From NCBI GenBank assembly GCA_964019415.1, contig OZ025879.1, forward strand, positions 3,972,137 through 4,036,136: DNA of 64,000 bases, in the 5' to 3' direction. The notes below the pieces were generated by a model that was given only the letters and a program-made list of their open reading frames with translations, searched no databases and was not told the origin of the DNA. Origin of the DNA: Ianthella basta. Its lineage: Eukaryota; Porifera; Demospongiae; Verongiida; Ianthellidae. Position numbers and translations under genes: made by a program. Below, piece by piece: positions 1 to 11,812 of this stretch (position 1 is the first letter of the stretch; every line of letters starts with the position of its first letter).

Positions 1-1087
1 TATTGCAATAAACCCTGGTGGCAGATGTGTCTACTAAGTGTTGTAGCCTGGGTAGGCTGAAGATCAAAGGGAACAAGTGGAAGATATATCTTATACACAC
101 CCTGTGTGAGTCAATAGCACGTAGTTGATACTCATAGCACCTAGTATGAGTATCAACCAGGATGTGGTTACTACTAATAGAATTTCATCATAGGGGAATG
201 TACAGTTTGTTTGCAAATGTGTATATGAGGACAAACGCACCAAATCAAAATGTCATGCAGCACTAGCATACTGGTAAGGTAATGAGTCACTATACCTTCT
301 GTTCATGAAGTTGTGGCAGTTTCGATCACAATTTATACCTTGGTAAAACGATAGAGCCCAGCCAGTATATTCAACAACGTACTGGGCAGGTACAGATCTC
401 CGTCCGATGGCCTAGCCTCCGTTATGAATTGTGGCAGCCAGTGATTCAAGCTATTGCGGGAGGCGTCTCCAAAAAATCTAACAGGCACTGCTCGCTACTC
501 CGTGTGTTGCGCTCCGCAAGGCAGATTGGAGGCGTCGGTGATCTGTTTGTGAAATGATAGCAGATTAGCCTTGGATCATTGCACAGCAATGTGGAGCATC
601 ATGGGGTACCTACGGGATGTTCTGCGCTAGGCTTGCCATGAGATGTTCAGAAGAAAAATACTAGTATCACGAGCCAACCCTAGCTTTGCATAGTCAGTCC
701 CTCAACGGACTACGTAGCTAAACAGCCTGAAGCTTGCCTCCATTCTAGATCATGTCAAGCGATGATGTAATCTGAAAATGGAGGCAAGGTAATAGTCTGG
801 CCTGCAATCGCAAGCAAGACAAGAGCATACATGCAGCTATTCTCCTGCTTGAAGCCGTTTGAGTCATTAACTATCATATGAACTTGTCGGAATAGCAGCA
901 CAGATGTTTGAAAACAGAGTGTAGACATTTGCAAATAGGGCGCAGATGCTCGCAAACGGGAGCACACGTTTCACAGTGAGCTGCTTGGCCATTCAGGGGA
1001 AATAGTACAAGCTTCCACTGAGATCCTTGGAATTTGTGTCATGTACTGTACCCTACAACAAACATGTCACAAACACACAAATCCTAC
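1..1087. other. Left-edge DNA, probably an integrin beta intron
   Basis: No convincing exon was found here on either strand. It lies downstream of the second integrin PSI exon on the minus strand, so it should be the start of the next intron of that gene. Around 893-960 there are three loose copies of a roughly 22-bp motif (cagatgtttg / agacatttgc / cagatgctcg). No further integrin exon (hybrid or beta-I domain) could be read, so the rest of the gene probably lies off the window. Confidence 0.4.
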
Positions 1088-4000
1088 CTCAGTAAAGTCG
1101 ATGCTCCCTTCTGGGTCTTCTCTGTCTTCACACACAGTATCATTGGAAGAGAAGCATCGGGGAACTGTTGAATTCTGCAGCAAACCACAGCAGAAAAGCA
1201 GTTAAGGCACAAATGCCACTGCCTAGTAACAGTGCATATCACCATGAACATTCTCTCAACAAGGCGTAATATCCAGTGATTAACCCTTGTTCATTCTCTC
1301 AACAAGTGTACACATCATAAGAGATAGAATACAATGCACTAGCAATAAAAGGTTGGAACTTACAGGAGGATAGGAAAGGCACCAACTGCACACATTGCTA
1401 CTGCGGATACAATCACCACAGGAGGTATGCACATTACAAGGGTCAGTAACACCTGCAGCAAAATGTACAAGATGTGTAAATGCAGCAAAGGTTTACAGAA
1501 TGACAGATATACAGTACACGACAGAATATAACTAGGTGAATACACAGCATTGTGGGATGAACCTGAGTGAGCACGACGTGCGTGTGCAGCGATTGTGGCC
1601 TTGAGAGTGGGCTGATACAGAAATGGATTTGGGTGGATATCACTTTTGCAAGACACTTGAGAATGGTATAGCTAGCTGACTAACCCTATCCAGGGCTAGT
1701 GCACTAGCTAACCACTAGCTAACCACACAGAGTGAAATAGAATGATCAACTTGAACAGCTGAACAGCAGTGGGTGAAGAGAAACCACTACATTCATACTA
1801 AGTCCACTGGTAGCTATCTAGCGTTGACTGCAGGCATCACAGCTAACCATGAAGAACACTCGAATGCACTGGTAGGAGCAGCTCCAATGAATGCTGGTGT
1901 TCACCCTGCCAATTTGCCTGCACTACCTTGCTGCCTCATGAAGACAATCCATACTGCTGCAGGAATACAAGTGTTTTGATAGAGTTTACACAGCACTGTA
2001 TTACTTCTGTATACTTCTTTCCCTGCAAAGTAGTATTTAGAACAGCTACACGACTAGCTGAAACTGAATGACAATCAGTACGATGCAGTGGCAGAGTTTG
2101 TCCGCAGCAAACATGTCTTGGTCAGTCTTTCAACAAACGGTCAGCAGAAAACCTCTTTACTAACCTGTGCCGCCTGCTGTTTTTGATATTCTAGGCAAGA
2201 GTGTCTTCCCTACTGACGACTACTGATGACCACTGTTGTTCCTAAGACAGGCAATGCAGCATGGTCATATGATGGAATATTACCGCATGCAAAATACTCA
2301 GTAGTCCCCACTGCCAATTACGCACAAGATTACGTCAGCATCCATTACTACACTGCATTGTGTCAAAACATCTTCCATCTTCACCAGATCCTTCCTCTTC
2401 CCGGCAGAAGGGTATGGGTATAAGTGTATTACCAAACATATCTCAGGCAGGGAGTGCATCATCTGTCAACAGGAGTACGAGCAAGAAGCAGTGGCCAGCT
2501 GTGCATCAACTCTTGACAGCTACTTCAAACAGCTGGTGGAACAGCAGTTCGATTGTATCACCTACTGCAAGTATTGAGCAGACTACATGGTGTCCAAGAC
2601 ACATGGTGTACAAGATTCCATCATGGCTGGCACAAACTAGAATTGCTGGACAGACCAGGTTATGAGCAAACAGTTCTTCATCTACCACAGGAGGACATAC
2701 GTAGGAAGGCACGATCTGCAGGATTAACATGATCCATCCTAGCTGTGGTGACATGTATTTCCTAATCTATTGGCAAGATCAGCACAATCCTTTGATTAGT
2801 CTTGGGTGGATGGCACTGTATATTCCACCTATCAACCCTTGGGCTTATGGACAACTCACAAGAGGAGTTGTGCTTCAATGACTCACCTCAGCAGCTGAGA
2901 GGATTGCTGGTGCCCTAGACCATGGAAGATACCCGTGCAAAGAGGATTCTAGAGGCCCATCAGGGCATCCTCTGCGCAGCCTTCCAAGAACATGGCATTT
3001 CACTACATGCAGCTTGGAACAGTTGCATCAGAGATGTTTCCAACCAACTTGAAGCCTTGGGTGTACCAAAAGTGACTTTGGCCTACCAAACACTGTTCGT
3101 GTCATCACCTCATCTCTCTGAGCCCTAAGGGATTTCTTCTGCTGCGCAGCCACTGGCCCCATTGCTCTTGGCCATGAAGAAGGCTCAACTGCGCACTGTG
3201 TACAAGATTCCAGTTACTGGTAATAATGAGGCCCCTCACTGCAATGTCACCCCTGCCTCCCAACAGGGAGAGGTGCTGTGCAATGCTGCTCTCCACATTT
3301 GTGAATTTCCCATGGAACATAAGAACTTTGAGCCTGTCAGTCTCTTTCATTGTGACTACTCCTTGGCAACTTTCACCAGATTCCTCCAATCATTCCAGGG
3401 GGTACCAGGACCATGACCGTGGATGCCACAACAAAGGTCTCACCACAGTGTGATGCAGAGGATGCCACCTATTCCACCTTCATTGTAATAGGTGATGAGT
3501 TGGAGGTTTCATACTCTGCCTGCAGTGACATCAGCTTGGTCACGTTGGATCACATGGACATCACGCTCAGTGAAGAAGATGCGATCACATTTGTAATCCA
3601 ACATTAATGATGCCTACGTATGCAGTAATGGTGGATTCCTAACAGGAACCAATCAGATGGTGGAGAAGATCAATGCCAAGATCATCTACAAGCTAGATGG
3701 TGCTTTGCACACTCCGTATAGTGTGACCAAGCTACCAGATGAAAGTTCTACCATGTACAACCTCCTGAGTGAGGAGTTCCTCAACTCACATACAGCACTG
3801 GACTTACCTAATCGTGCCCTAAAGCTCATGGAGAATTGCCTTTGTGTATTCATGCAAAACAAATAGGTGCTGGACTAGCATGTTTTGCTTTGCATTGCCA
3901 CACAGTGGATTAACAGTTGAGATGAGGCAGTTTCCACTTCATCCATCCTATGCAGTGGCTGTGAACATGTTCCAGGGCTAGTTTGTATGGACTTAAAAAT

Positions 4001-6806
4001 TGCTCTGCATTCCAGCTGTACAGTTTGCTTTACAATAAACTGAATGTTTAACGCCAATGCTATGTCTGTATCCGCATCACACCCATACCCATAGTCATGC
4101 TAAATGCTAACTTGGTAGAAATTGGCAGTAGCTTGAAGATATACACTGCTCATTAGGACAACCTAACATAACTGCTCAGTGGTGAGTACAATGAATATAA
4201 TTTAAGTACTATAAATAAAACTATAGTTCCTGTGTTAATGCGCAAGTACATGCAAAGGTGCAAGTTTTCAGAGAGTATGGCGAAGAGGATATCATGGTGT
4301 ATTCAAAGTATTCCAGAATGAAAGAGGAATGGAAGGTTCAGGTGAGTCTGGTCCCTATGTACTACGTATAGTCTGGGAATGACTGAGAAGGCCTGCTTTG
4401 CTTGCGTGTGGACAATGATCATTTGAAGCAGCCATACCCATACGTGGGTATCCACATGGTAGCTACTCTGTCAGTAGCAGGTAGCACTACCATAGCTGTT
4501 ACTATAGTGCACCTGAAGCTGTTACCCATGCCAGCCATAACAGTACCCATTGTACTGTTATGGGCACCAGTCACAAGACACGTTCCAACAAGTTTTCAGT
4601 CCACGAATTTACAAAAAAAACTTTTGGGGTGCCTGCAACACCAACAACCAAAATATTTGCTATCAATACCTTGTGCATGCCATGAATAGTCTGTCATTCA
4701 GTCAGTAGATGGGGAGGCAGCATTGCCAAAGGTAAATGCATACCTAGAAACCATAGATTGTACAATGGTAATGGCTTCAAGTCTCCAGGTTAGTCAGGCA
4801 GTCACCCAGGACAGCATCCTGTACCAAAACAGTTTTATTGACAGATCTACTCACTGATGTACATATCATTCTCATGGTTGATGAGGCACTATAACTTGCT
4901 TGGAGTAGTACACTGGCTAATGGCTACCCTAGATGACAATTCAAAGGTACATGACTATTGGCAACAACCATTCAACTTCTGCTGTATTTGAAGCTGTATC
5001 TTGTAGGAGCGTGTTTACATAGGCCATTAAATAACAAATAATATTAAAAATATGATTATATGATGTACACAGACAGGAGAGTCCAAGTGTCACCAATTTA
5101 CACATGTCGGTTGCTGTTCCATTTCCAGTCTTCTTCGAAGATTCAGCAAGTTTAAAGTCAGCTTGAGTTTCTGTTACTGAGAAATCATCAGTTGAGCGTA
5201 GCTGACTTGCTATTTATTTATATACGCAGGATACAAAATAGCAAGCAGAAACGGCAGCTTGGATTTTGCTCAAGACAAAATTGGCTTCATTTTACACTGC
5301 ATTCAAAAGCTTATTGGTGCAATATCAGTGGAAATTGTGTGCATTCGTGACTCTGAGCCCTTTAACAGATTGACATTGATGCTTCATTGCCTTAGCAGTT
5401 GAGTCAAAGAACTGTAAGAGGACTTCAAAAATACAAAGGCATGAACGACTTTTGCTGTCAAAAAGTACGAACTACGTATGCCTAGTATAATGTATAAGGC
5501 AAGAATAATCCATGCGCATTCACTTAAAGCATCCAAAATACCATTCAGTGCCACTTTCTGCCTATTTCCAGCACCCATTATCTGAATGTAGTGCTTTCTG
5601 CTAATCTTTGATTTCTACTGGTGAGCCTTACATATACGTATTTATCATTTATGTATATAAGATACTTACATGAAACCATTCAAACACATAAACTGAAAAC
5701 AGTATGGGGGTCATTTGGCACTTGAGGGTTGTATAACACTGATTAGTGAAGTGGTCACTCCATGCTAATGGGTTAACCATTAGCTAGGTGGCTATACTAA
5801 TGATGTCATAGTCATGAACCATACATAGGTACACTGCGAAGTGTTAAAGCATTAGATGCCTTTTCAGATAAAGTTGCAAACAGTAAGTACAACATTCGTC
5901 TTAGCCTAGGTGCAACAGAAATCACACGTACATAGGCGTTATGTGACACACTTTCCCAAGAAAGCAGTGGCTACTCTAGATTATGAGACAACAGAGTTGG
6001 CTGACCAAGTTCTACAGGCATTGAGGTGGTAGAGAATAACATACACAGCACAGTTCAGCACATTTCCAATTTGCTGTTCCCAGGTGCCAGGGTCTATGAA
6101 GTGCAACTGGGTCACATTCAGGCGAGGGAAGCTGTAGTGCCCAACAGCATGCCTTCTAAGTGGATCTGGGATCATGCACAGATTATAGGCCCACTGATAC
6201 TAGTTCTGGTGCAATTTGAGAACTATACACATACAACATTTTTTCTAGATATGCACCACATTTAGACATACAACAATAGTCACCTTACATATAATGTGCA
6301 CTCAGCTAAAGTAAACTCCACCTTAATAGCTAAGTGCAGCTTGTTGATAATGAACAGCACTCTCATAAAACTTCAGCTACACCTACTACCCACTGCCACT
6401 GTTTAATGCAGTGCACTTATGTGCTTACAGGGGTGTGTGGGGGGGGGGGGGGGGAGGGGAAGGGGGGAAGCATTCATCCCCCTTGCCGTAATCTCGACCC
6501 CCTTGAAAATTCGGCAAGCCATAATTATGTTAACACTGTACTGCACCCCTCCCTTAATTCTTGGAACCCCTTTTTCGCCTCCCCCCCTCCCCCTCCCAAA
6601 TGCACCCCCATTCAACATCTTTCTAGATACAGCACTGGCTTACAAGATCCACATCGTGCCATACAACCACCCCACCACTGCGTGAGCATAATTACAAGTA
6701 TATATTTCACATAAGCCGGACAGTCATGCCAAATTGTCGACTTACTCTGAGAGGATGAATTCTCAACTAAGAGGATTGCTACTAAACTGAGCAATATCAG
6801 TTTCAT
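1088..6806 (-). CDS. Integrin beta subunit, N-terminal exons (partial)
   Basis: Three minus-strand exons join in phase: 6746-6806 (ATG at 6806, signal peptide MKLILLSLVAILLVENSSSQ, donor gtaagt), 1364-1452 (acceptor gctgcag) and 1088-1174. The phase-1 junction gives Ser-Val-Thr-Asp-Pro-Cys. The second exon reads CNVHTSCGDCIRSS and then NVCSWC, the cysteine pattern of the integrin beta PSI domain. The third reads PRCF...CEDRED..GSIDFTE with an Asn-X-Thr site, matching the end of PSI. In integrins this knot packs against the hybrid domain of the extracellular adhesion receptor. The gene continues past the left edge, so the beta-I domain, stalk, membrane segment and tail are not visible. Intron 1 is about 5.3 kb. 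The gene is head-to-head with FBXO45. The short exons cannot exclude another PSI protein, but spacing and signal peptide fit integrin beta best. Confidence 0.82.
2226..3866 (+). pseudogene. Unidentified decayed coding-like region
   Basis: A run of plus-strand open segments (2226-2423, 2360-2665, 2922-3128, 3162-3416, 3413-3607, 3657-3866) alternates between two frames with isolated stops. The breaks look like frameshifts rather than introns; no good splice sites fit them. Phrases such as YKIPVTGNNEAPHCNV and VIGDELEVSYSACSDISLVT read like real protein, but I do not recognise the family and found no terminal repeats or known transposase or RT motif. It lies in sense-opposite orientation inside integrin beta intron 1, so it is most likely an old insertion (transposable element or processed copy). 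Confidence 0.3.
6425..6610. repeat. Poly-G-bearing dispersed repeat, copy 1
   Basis: A 16-base G run (6439-6454) is followed by gcattcatcccccttgcc and C-rich blocks. The same layout (G or C run, attcacccc, ..ttgccac.., ccccc, aaaatt) recurs near 14330-14450 and 44225-44320, so it is a dispersed short repeat rather than simple slippage. Confidence 0.5.
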
Positions 6807-6999
6807 CTCCTCTAGTCCGGGCAAAGACTGAGTTTATTCTGGGAATCGTCAGAAATGAACGGAATACTGTAGATAGTCTACGCCAATAGGTACATATTAT
6901 ACAGGTTCGGAATTCCTTCTGACCGCAAGGGTAACCACAAACATGCCAACGTTCCCAGTCTGCTTCCATAGATTCGGAGTGGATTCAGTTCCCGTAAAG
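6807..6999. promoter_or_regulatory. Putative bidirectional promoter, integrin beta / FBXO45
   Basis: Only 193 bp separate the integrin beta ATG (6806, minus) from the FBXO45 ATG (7000, plus), so both core promoters and 5' leaders must share this interval unless untranslated upstream exons exist. No TATA box is evident. Inference from gene layout only. Confidence 0.4.
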
Positions 7000-8030
7000 A
7001 TGGACTCGGTGCCTGACGACATTGTCCTGTTAATATTTTCTAACCTAGATTGGCGGGATAAGATGTCTTGCAGTCAAGTGTGTAAAGTGTGGAATCGATT
7101 AATTGTCTCTGAGTGTACGCAGGCATGGCACGTTGCTTCAAAGGATGTCCTACCAACTTCGTCACTGAACTTTGATTTGATCCGTACCCTAGCCCCAAAG
7201 GATAAAATCAGAGCATTTTACTGTGGCTTCGGAAAAGATACTGTTTCTGATAACATGTATGTTATGCCAAATGGATTTACAGTTCACAGAAAGCCTGTTG
7301 CACAGTCTTCTGATATGGCCAGGGGAAGAGTAGGCTTTTCAGATGGCATACATCATTGGATTGTGCGCTGGGAGACGAAGAGTTTGGGGTCCAGTGCTGG
7401 TGTAGGTGTTTGTACCAAAAATGCCAAATTGCATGGTGAAGGATACTACACACTTGTAGGCGAAGACAACCATTCATGGGGCTGGGACATTGTGCGCATG
7501 AACCTCAGGCACGAAGGCCAAAGTCTTCAACAATTTCCACCACAGGGTGGTAGCAAGGTAATTGTAACCATACCACTGCTGATCAGCTGTACAGTATTAA
7601 ATGCCTGCTATCTAGTTTGCACAGTAGAGGTGTATACAGTTGGTGTAGGTTGGCAGAGCTGAGTAAATGCTACAGATGTTAGTGTTCGTAAATGCCACCA
7701 GCCTAAAAATGAATAGAGCTATTGGGTAATAGGCATAGCAGCATAGCAAAGACAATTGGCTCTTGATATACTTCAAAGCTGTTTGCTAACCATGTTTATT
7801 TCACACATGGTACTAGTTTCACTTCTCATACCCTGCAGATTTCCATTGGTGATGAAATTGGAATCGTGCTGGATGCTGACAGAGGGACATTGTCATTTGA
7901 ATTTAACAGTGTGTTTCTTGGTACTGCCTTCCGTGACCTACCCCACGCCACTTTCTACCCTTGCATTTCAGCAGTATATGGCGACTCCGAGATATCACTA
8001 GTGTATTGTGGCTGGCCAATGATAGGATAG
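7000..8030 (+). CDS. FBXO45: F-box/SPRY domain protein 1 (FBXO45 / Fsn-1)
   Basis: Two exons, 7000-7557 and 7839-8030, join in phase 0 (donor aag|gtaatt, acceptor ccctgcag) into 249 aa, close to the roughly 285 aa of vertebrate FBXO45. Residues 1-45 form an F-box (PDDIVLLIFSNLDWRDKMSC then CKVWNRL). The rest is a SPRY domain (GIHHWIVRWETKS, GVGVCTKNA, GEDNHSWGWD, DRGTLSFE, then AFRDLPHATFYPCISAVYG and SLVYCGWP). In animals this protein pairs with the PHR ligase PAM/Highwire to form an atypical SKP1-based ubiquitin ligase; the F-box binds SKP1 and SPRY binds substrate. I chose ATG 7000 over the in-frame ATG at 6943 because homology begins at MDSVPDD. It is divergent from integrin beta and convergent with eRF1, with 164 bp between stops. 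Confidence 0.95.
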
Positions 8031-8194
8031 CACTTGCATACTATACTACAGTTTTACACTTATCACACAAACTTTAATCATACACTTAATTAAAATGTTA
8101 CTGTATAATAACTATTAATATGAAGATAATACATAACCAGAATATAGCCATATATCTGCTGTTACTGCTACAACTGCTGTGAAATAGTATGTGT

Positions 8195-9505
8195 TTAATA
8201 GTCATAATAATCATCATCATCTAAGGGGTCAGGTTCCATTCCCTGGAAATCAACACGATAGCGTAAAATGCCACCAATCCCACCAAAGCCTTTGCAAAAT
8301 TGCGAGCCTTCTTGTGAACGGTCAGTAACTATCTCCAGTGCAGCTCCAAACGTCTTGTAGTTGTTGGCTAACCATTCCAAAAGTGGCATTTTGTCGACAG
8401 TTTCATACTCCACACCAGAGTCTTTATCCACAAACAGCGTCCGATCCTTCTCTTGCTCAGGGGTGAGATTGAGGGTGATAAGTTCATCAGCCTCATGCTT
8501 CTTCAATATGTAACGAGTGACATTCAGATTCTCCCACACAATCAATGTTTCTATGGCACCCATTTCGAGTCCTCTCAATGTGTCATCTACACCAAAGCAA
8601 AATTTGCCAGTATCTTGAGATATCTCATCAAAGTAACGATTGATAAGCTTTTTTTCCTGAATGAATTTCACGTTAGCGAGCACTTCTGCGGATAATTCAA
8701 TTGCCTGATTGAAACCATTCTCTCCACCATAGGATACATCAACTACCTTCAGGATAACACCCTGCAAACGTGGATCAAACATATCTGACTGGCTCAGTTC
8801 GGTTTTAAAGTCAGCAGAACCTGCAATAATCAGCCCAGTTATGTTGGGTCGGTCATTGCTAATGAACAGTTGGACAGCTGTTTCAGCCACTTTTCGCAAA
8901 TAATTATGCCGTTTCTCCATTCGTAAGCGAGCAAAGCGCATTGCTGACTGACCACCACGACCATGCTTCTTAGGAAGATCAACTGTGAATTTGTGCAAAA
9001 CATCTCTTGTGTTGCCTGACAGTGTGCCAAAAAGTGCTCCATTTCCATCCATGACAATGAAAGCAAACTTGTTATCATCTGCTAAAAGAGCTTGAAGTGG
9101 TTCTGTGTGGAATTTGTTGTCACACAGGTAGAGTGAAGTATTGATTGGTTTGAATGGCTCAAAATCCATGTTGACCTTTTTTTCTTTCCCCTCCTCAGTA
9201 ACAATTGTTCCACAGTAGATGACAAGGCCATTGTGTGGTACCTTCGTGTAGAGTTTCAGTCTTTGCTGAACTGATGTAATTGCTCCTAAAACTGAAAGCC
9301 GATTAACTCGACTTTTGATGTTGGATGCAGTACCGAACTCATCTGCAAGCATCTTTGCAACCCGAGCTATTTGATCCTTTGGTGGGATGATGAGAGAGAT
9401 CATGCTTGTGCCATTGCCACGTGCAGCCTCGAGACTCTTAATGAGACGCTTGATTTTCCATATCTCCACATTGCGGTCAGCACCATCTTCCATTGCAGTG
9501 GCCAT
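8195..9505 (-). CDS. ETF1: Eukaryotic peptide chain release factor subunit 1 (eRF1)
   Basis: One uninterrupted 436-codon frame, the family's usual length (human 437), nearly co-linear with animal eRF1. It reads stop codons in the ribosomal A site and triggers peptide release with eRF3. Domain 1 carries the stop-decoding NIKS (about residues 62-65) and YxCxxxF (YLCDNKF, about 126-132) motifs. Domain 2 carries the catalytic GGQ loop (KKHGRGGQ, about residue 184). The C-terminal eRF3-binding domain ends in an acidic tail ([11 protein letters not shown]). Start ATG 9505 matches the family N-terminus. Three bases upstream is a good acceptor (ttcttgctgcag, ending at 9509), suggesting a 5'-UTR intron. 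It is the only gene here with an unbroken coding region. All key residues are intact, so it is probably functional. Confidence 0.97.
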   Translation of the reverse strand: MATAMEDGADRNVEIWKIKRLIKSLEAARGNGTSMISLIIPPKDQIARVAKMLADEFGTASNIKSRVNRLSVLGAITSVQQRLKLYTKVPHNGLVIYCGTIVTEEGKEKKVNMDFEPFKPINTSLYLCDNKFHTEPLQALLADDNKFAFIVMDGNGALFGTLSGNTRDVLHKFTVDLPKKHGRGGQSAMRFARLRMEKRHNYLRKVAETAVQLFISNDRPNITGLIIAGSADFKTELSQSDMFDPRLQGVILKVVDVSYGGENGFNQAIELSAEVLANVKFIQEKKLINRYFDEISQDTGKFCFGVDDTLRGLEMGAIETLIVWENLNVTRYILKKHEADELITLNLTPEQEKDRTLFVDKDSGVEYETVDKMPLLEWLANNYKTFGAALEIVTDRSQEGSQFCKGFGGIGGILRYRVDFQGMEPDPLDDDDYYDY

Positions 9506-9991
9506 ACTCTGCAGCAAGAAATGCAAAACCTCTGACCATATTATATATTCTGCACTAATGTGTTGGCTGTGAATGTGTACAAATTTGCTATGTGCATGCT
9601 TCCCAGCCAGCGTCACGTGATACGTGGCCACTCTCTTCTGGTGACCAAGAAAGAGCCAGTGGTGGCCATTTGCTTACCTAGATGGTGGTATAGTGTCTTA
9701 CAGTATACCAGAACACACCTGTACATATGTATATGCACCACTGTGTACCATATTCTGCAATTGCTATATAGCTGTACAGCCTTTTCTCATCAGTGCTTTA
9801 GTCATGCACATGGGTGTATGCATGCAGCTTGGTGGATGTGTACATGGGAAGATGCATAGCTGGAATAGGCATAAATTTTAGTTGCATGTAGTAGCCCTTT
9901 AGCTTGTTATTGCACATTCACAATTGCATAAAAATATGCAGGTGGAGAAAAAGAGGATGGTAGCAAGACCGCAAGCACAGCAAAATGTTGC

Positions 9992-10168
9992 CAGATGTAG
10001 GGATGGTGCAAATGTATTCAAAGTCAGCAAATGTTAAAGATCTGGGCTTTGCGTGGACAGGCTGGCCCTCCTCTTTGCATGGACTGGCCCTCCTCCTTGT
10101 TCCTATGGTTCTTCCGCCAGGTGGTTTGTCATGCCCTTCACAGACACACTGCACCATCCCTACATCTG
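9992..10168. mobile_element. MITE-like element with 19-bp perfect inverted ends
   Basis: cagatgtagggatggtgca (9992-10010) is exactly inverted at 10150-10168. The 177-bp unit has no coding capacity. Inside, the motif tggccctcctc is repeated. It sits in intergenic DNA upstream of eRF1. Family unknown. Confidence 0.6.
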
Positions 10169-11229
10169 CCCTTGTTTTTGGAGGAAACATTTTTACACAC
10201 TTTTCCTCTTAAACTGATTGAAAAAGTCTAAAAAGCTCATGAATTTTTAGAAGATATACAATACATTATGTACTGATGCATATAAGCACACCCTTGTGCC
10301 ACACACACACACACACACACACAAACTGATGTGTATATTTTCATTCCACAGGAGATACATGGGGTAGATCTGGCTAAAATGGCTATTCTGCACCTTCAAA
10401 AAAGCCAACATTTTCTAACCTATGTATTGTAAGTGGTTGCTTGCGAATTCCGAAAGTTAAATGTGAACATGTTCCAAATCACATCAGATGTGCATTCACA
10501 CACAGATTTCAATGTGCAGTGAAGGCACATCAAGTGCAAAAGTGCCTTTAAGAAGGTATCATTCAAGTTTATTCACACTATAATTATACCAAAAGGTTGG
10601 TACAACGCCATCAAACAAGATACTGTCCATGCAGACTTCACCTTGCTGCCTAGCATCTGGTGCACCTCTTGTGCACCTGATGCTAGCCAAGTGAAGTGCA
10701 GTTTGGTAAGGTAAAGAGAGAGTACTTGCCTGGTGGTTTACAGCATTTGCCCAGGGACTCACAGGAGTATAATAATTATGTGTACCTAGATTCTTGGCCT
10801 GGTCTCTACAGAGTACAGACTGCTCGGGAGAACACTACTGGACCATGCAAGTTGCCTGGTGAGCATCTGATGCCCAGGATTACTGGGGTGGGCTTTCTCA
10901 GGAGCATGCTCCTGGTCCCTAGATGTTGCATTTTGCTTCAGAGTATGGAATTCCATATGAGAGTCGCCAGTAATAATGCAAGATTAGTGCAAATTATTAT
11001 AGTTCAAAAATGACTACCGAAATTGACAACTTTAAATGGGCAGAGAGTGCCACTGCAAAATATTTTCGAACCCTTAAGTGAATGCACTTGGATAAGGCAT
11101 GCCTTCTGCATTATATAAACTACAGTTTGTCCCTTTATCTGTACCTGGCGCAGAGATACAGCTGGAGTGTCTACAAAATTTAGAGATCGCGAAAAGAGAC
11201 CCGTTGCCATGGTAACAAAATCTATTGGT

Positions 11230-11812
11230 GGTTAGGGCAGACTTGAAATGGAAGGACTGCAGGATCGATGGGCATTGGCACTACAAGAGTTTGATTTCAG
11301 CTCTCTCTCCACTTCTCTGAGTTGCTGCCCATTTCTGTTTTTGATGCTGGTACTTATCAATGCCAGCTACATACTAAGCTGGCACAACTGTAACACTTAG
11401 TGGATCTTTCTCTGGTGAAGGCAGGTGCTCGCCAAAAGCATGCATTTGATCAAAGCTGCCAGCCTCGTTCATTTCAACTTGGAGATCCAGTGTGGTTGTC
11501 CATACTTACATCAGAAAAACTGAGTCCTTGGTGGGAAGGGGGACGGATGATACAGACACAGAAGGGCCTGACGTATGGCATCACAGATGGATCCAGAGAG
11601 AAGGTTGTTCACATCAGCAGGCTACAGCGTCAGGTCCAACCCAGCAAGCCACCTGCACAGCCAACTCCCACAAGCCCAAGAGTGCCACCATCAGTTGACC
11701 ATGACGAGATCCCCATGGAAGACATACCACAACATCGCTGTTACCCTCAGTAGACAAGACCACCACCAGATCGCTTGCAGCTCAGGAAGAGCTGAGTCCT
11801 AGGGGGGACGTA
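11230..11812 (+). pseudogene. Ty3/Gypsy relic: RNase H tail joined to integrase C-terminus
   Basis: Near 11250 the frame reads GLQDRWALALQEFDF, typical of the end of a Gypsy RNase H domain. From 11400 a 117-aa frame reads ARQKHAFDQSCQPRSFQLGD, then SEKLSPWWEGG, VVHISRLQRQ and a proline-rich tail: the integrase C-terminal domain. The integrase core between them is absent, so there is an internal deletion. After the stop a purine-rich tract (cctaggggggacgta, about 11799) is followed by tgtagcagag, the probable 3' LTR start at about 11813. The LTR's far end could not be fixed. Confidence 0.72.

Larger units (their letters stand above)
1453..6745 (-). other. Integrin beta intron 1
   Basis: A 5.3-kb intron implied by the phase-1 join of the signal-peptide and PSI exons. 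It holds a cluster of plus-strand open frames at 2226-3866 (listed separately) and a poly-G-bearing repeat at about 6425-6610. Around 5650-5720 a short segment (atgaaaccattcaaacacat) recurs in similar form near 13950-14000. The remainder, 3870-6400, shows nothing recognisable. Confidence 0.6.

Noticed and set aside
1360-1656. Hydrophobic 98-aa minus-strand frame as a membrane protein
   Set aside because: The exon bounded by good splice sites reads as a PSI domain in another frame that joins in phase to a signal-peptide exon.
8453-9078. Other frames inside eRF1
   Set aside because: Shadows of the eRF1 coding sequence.
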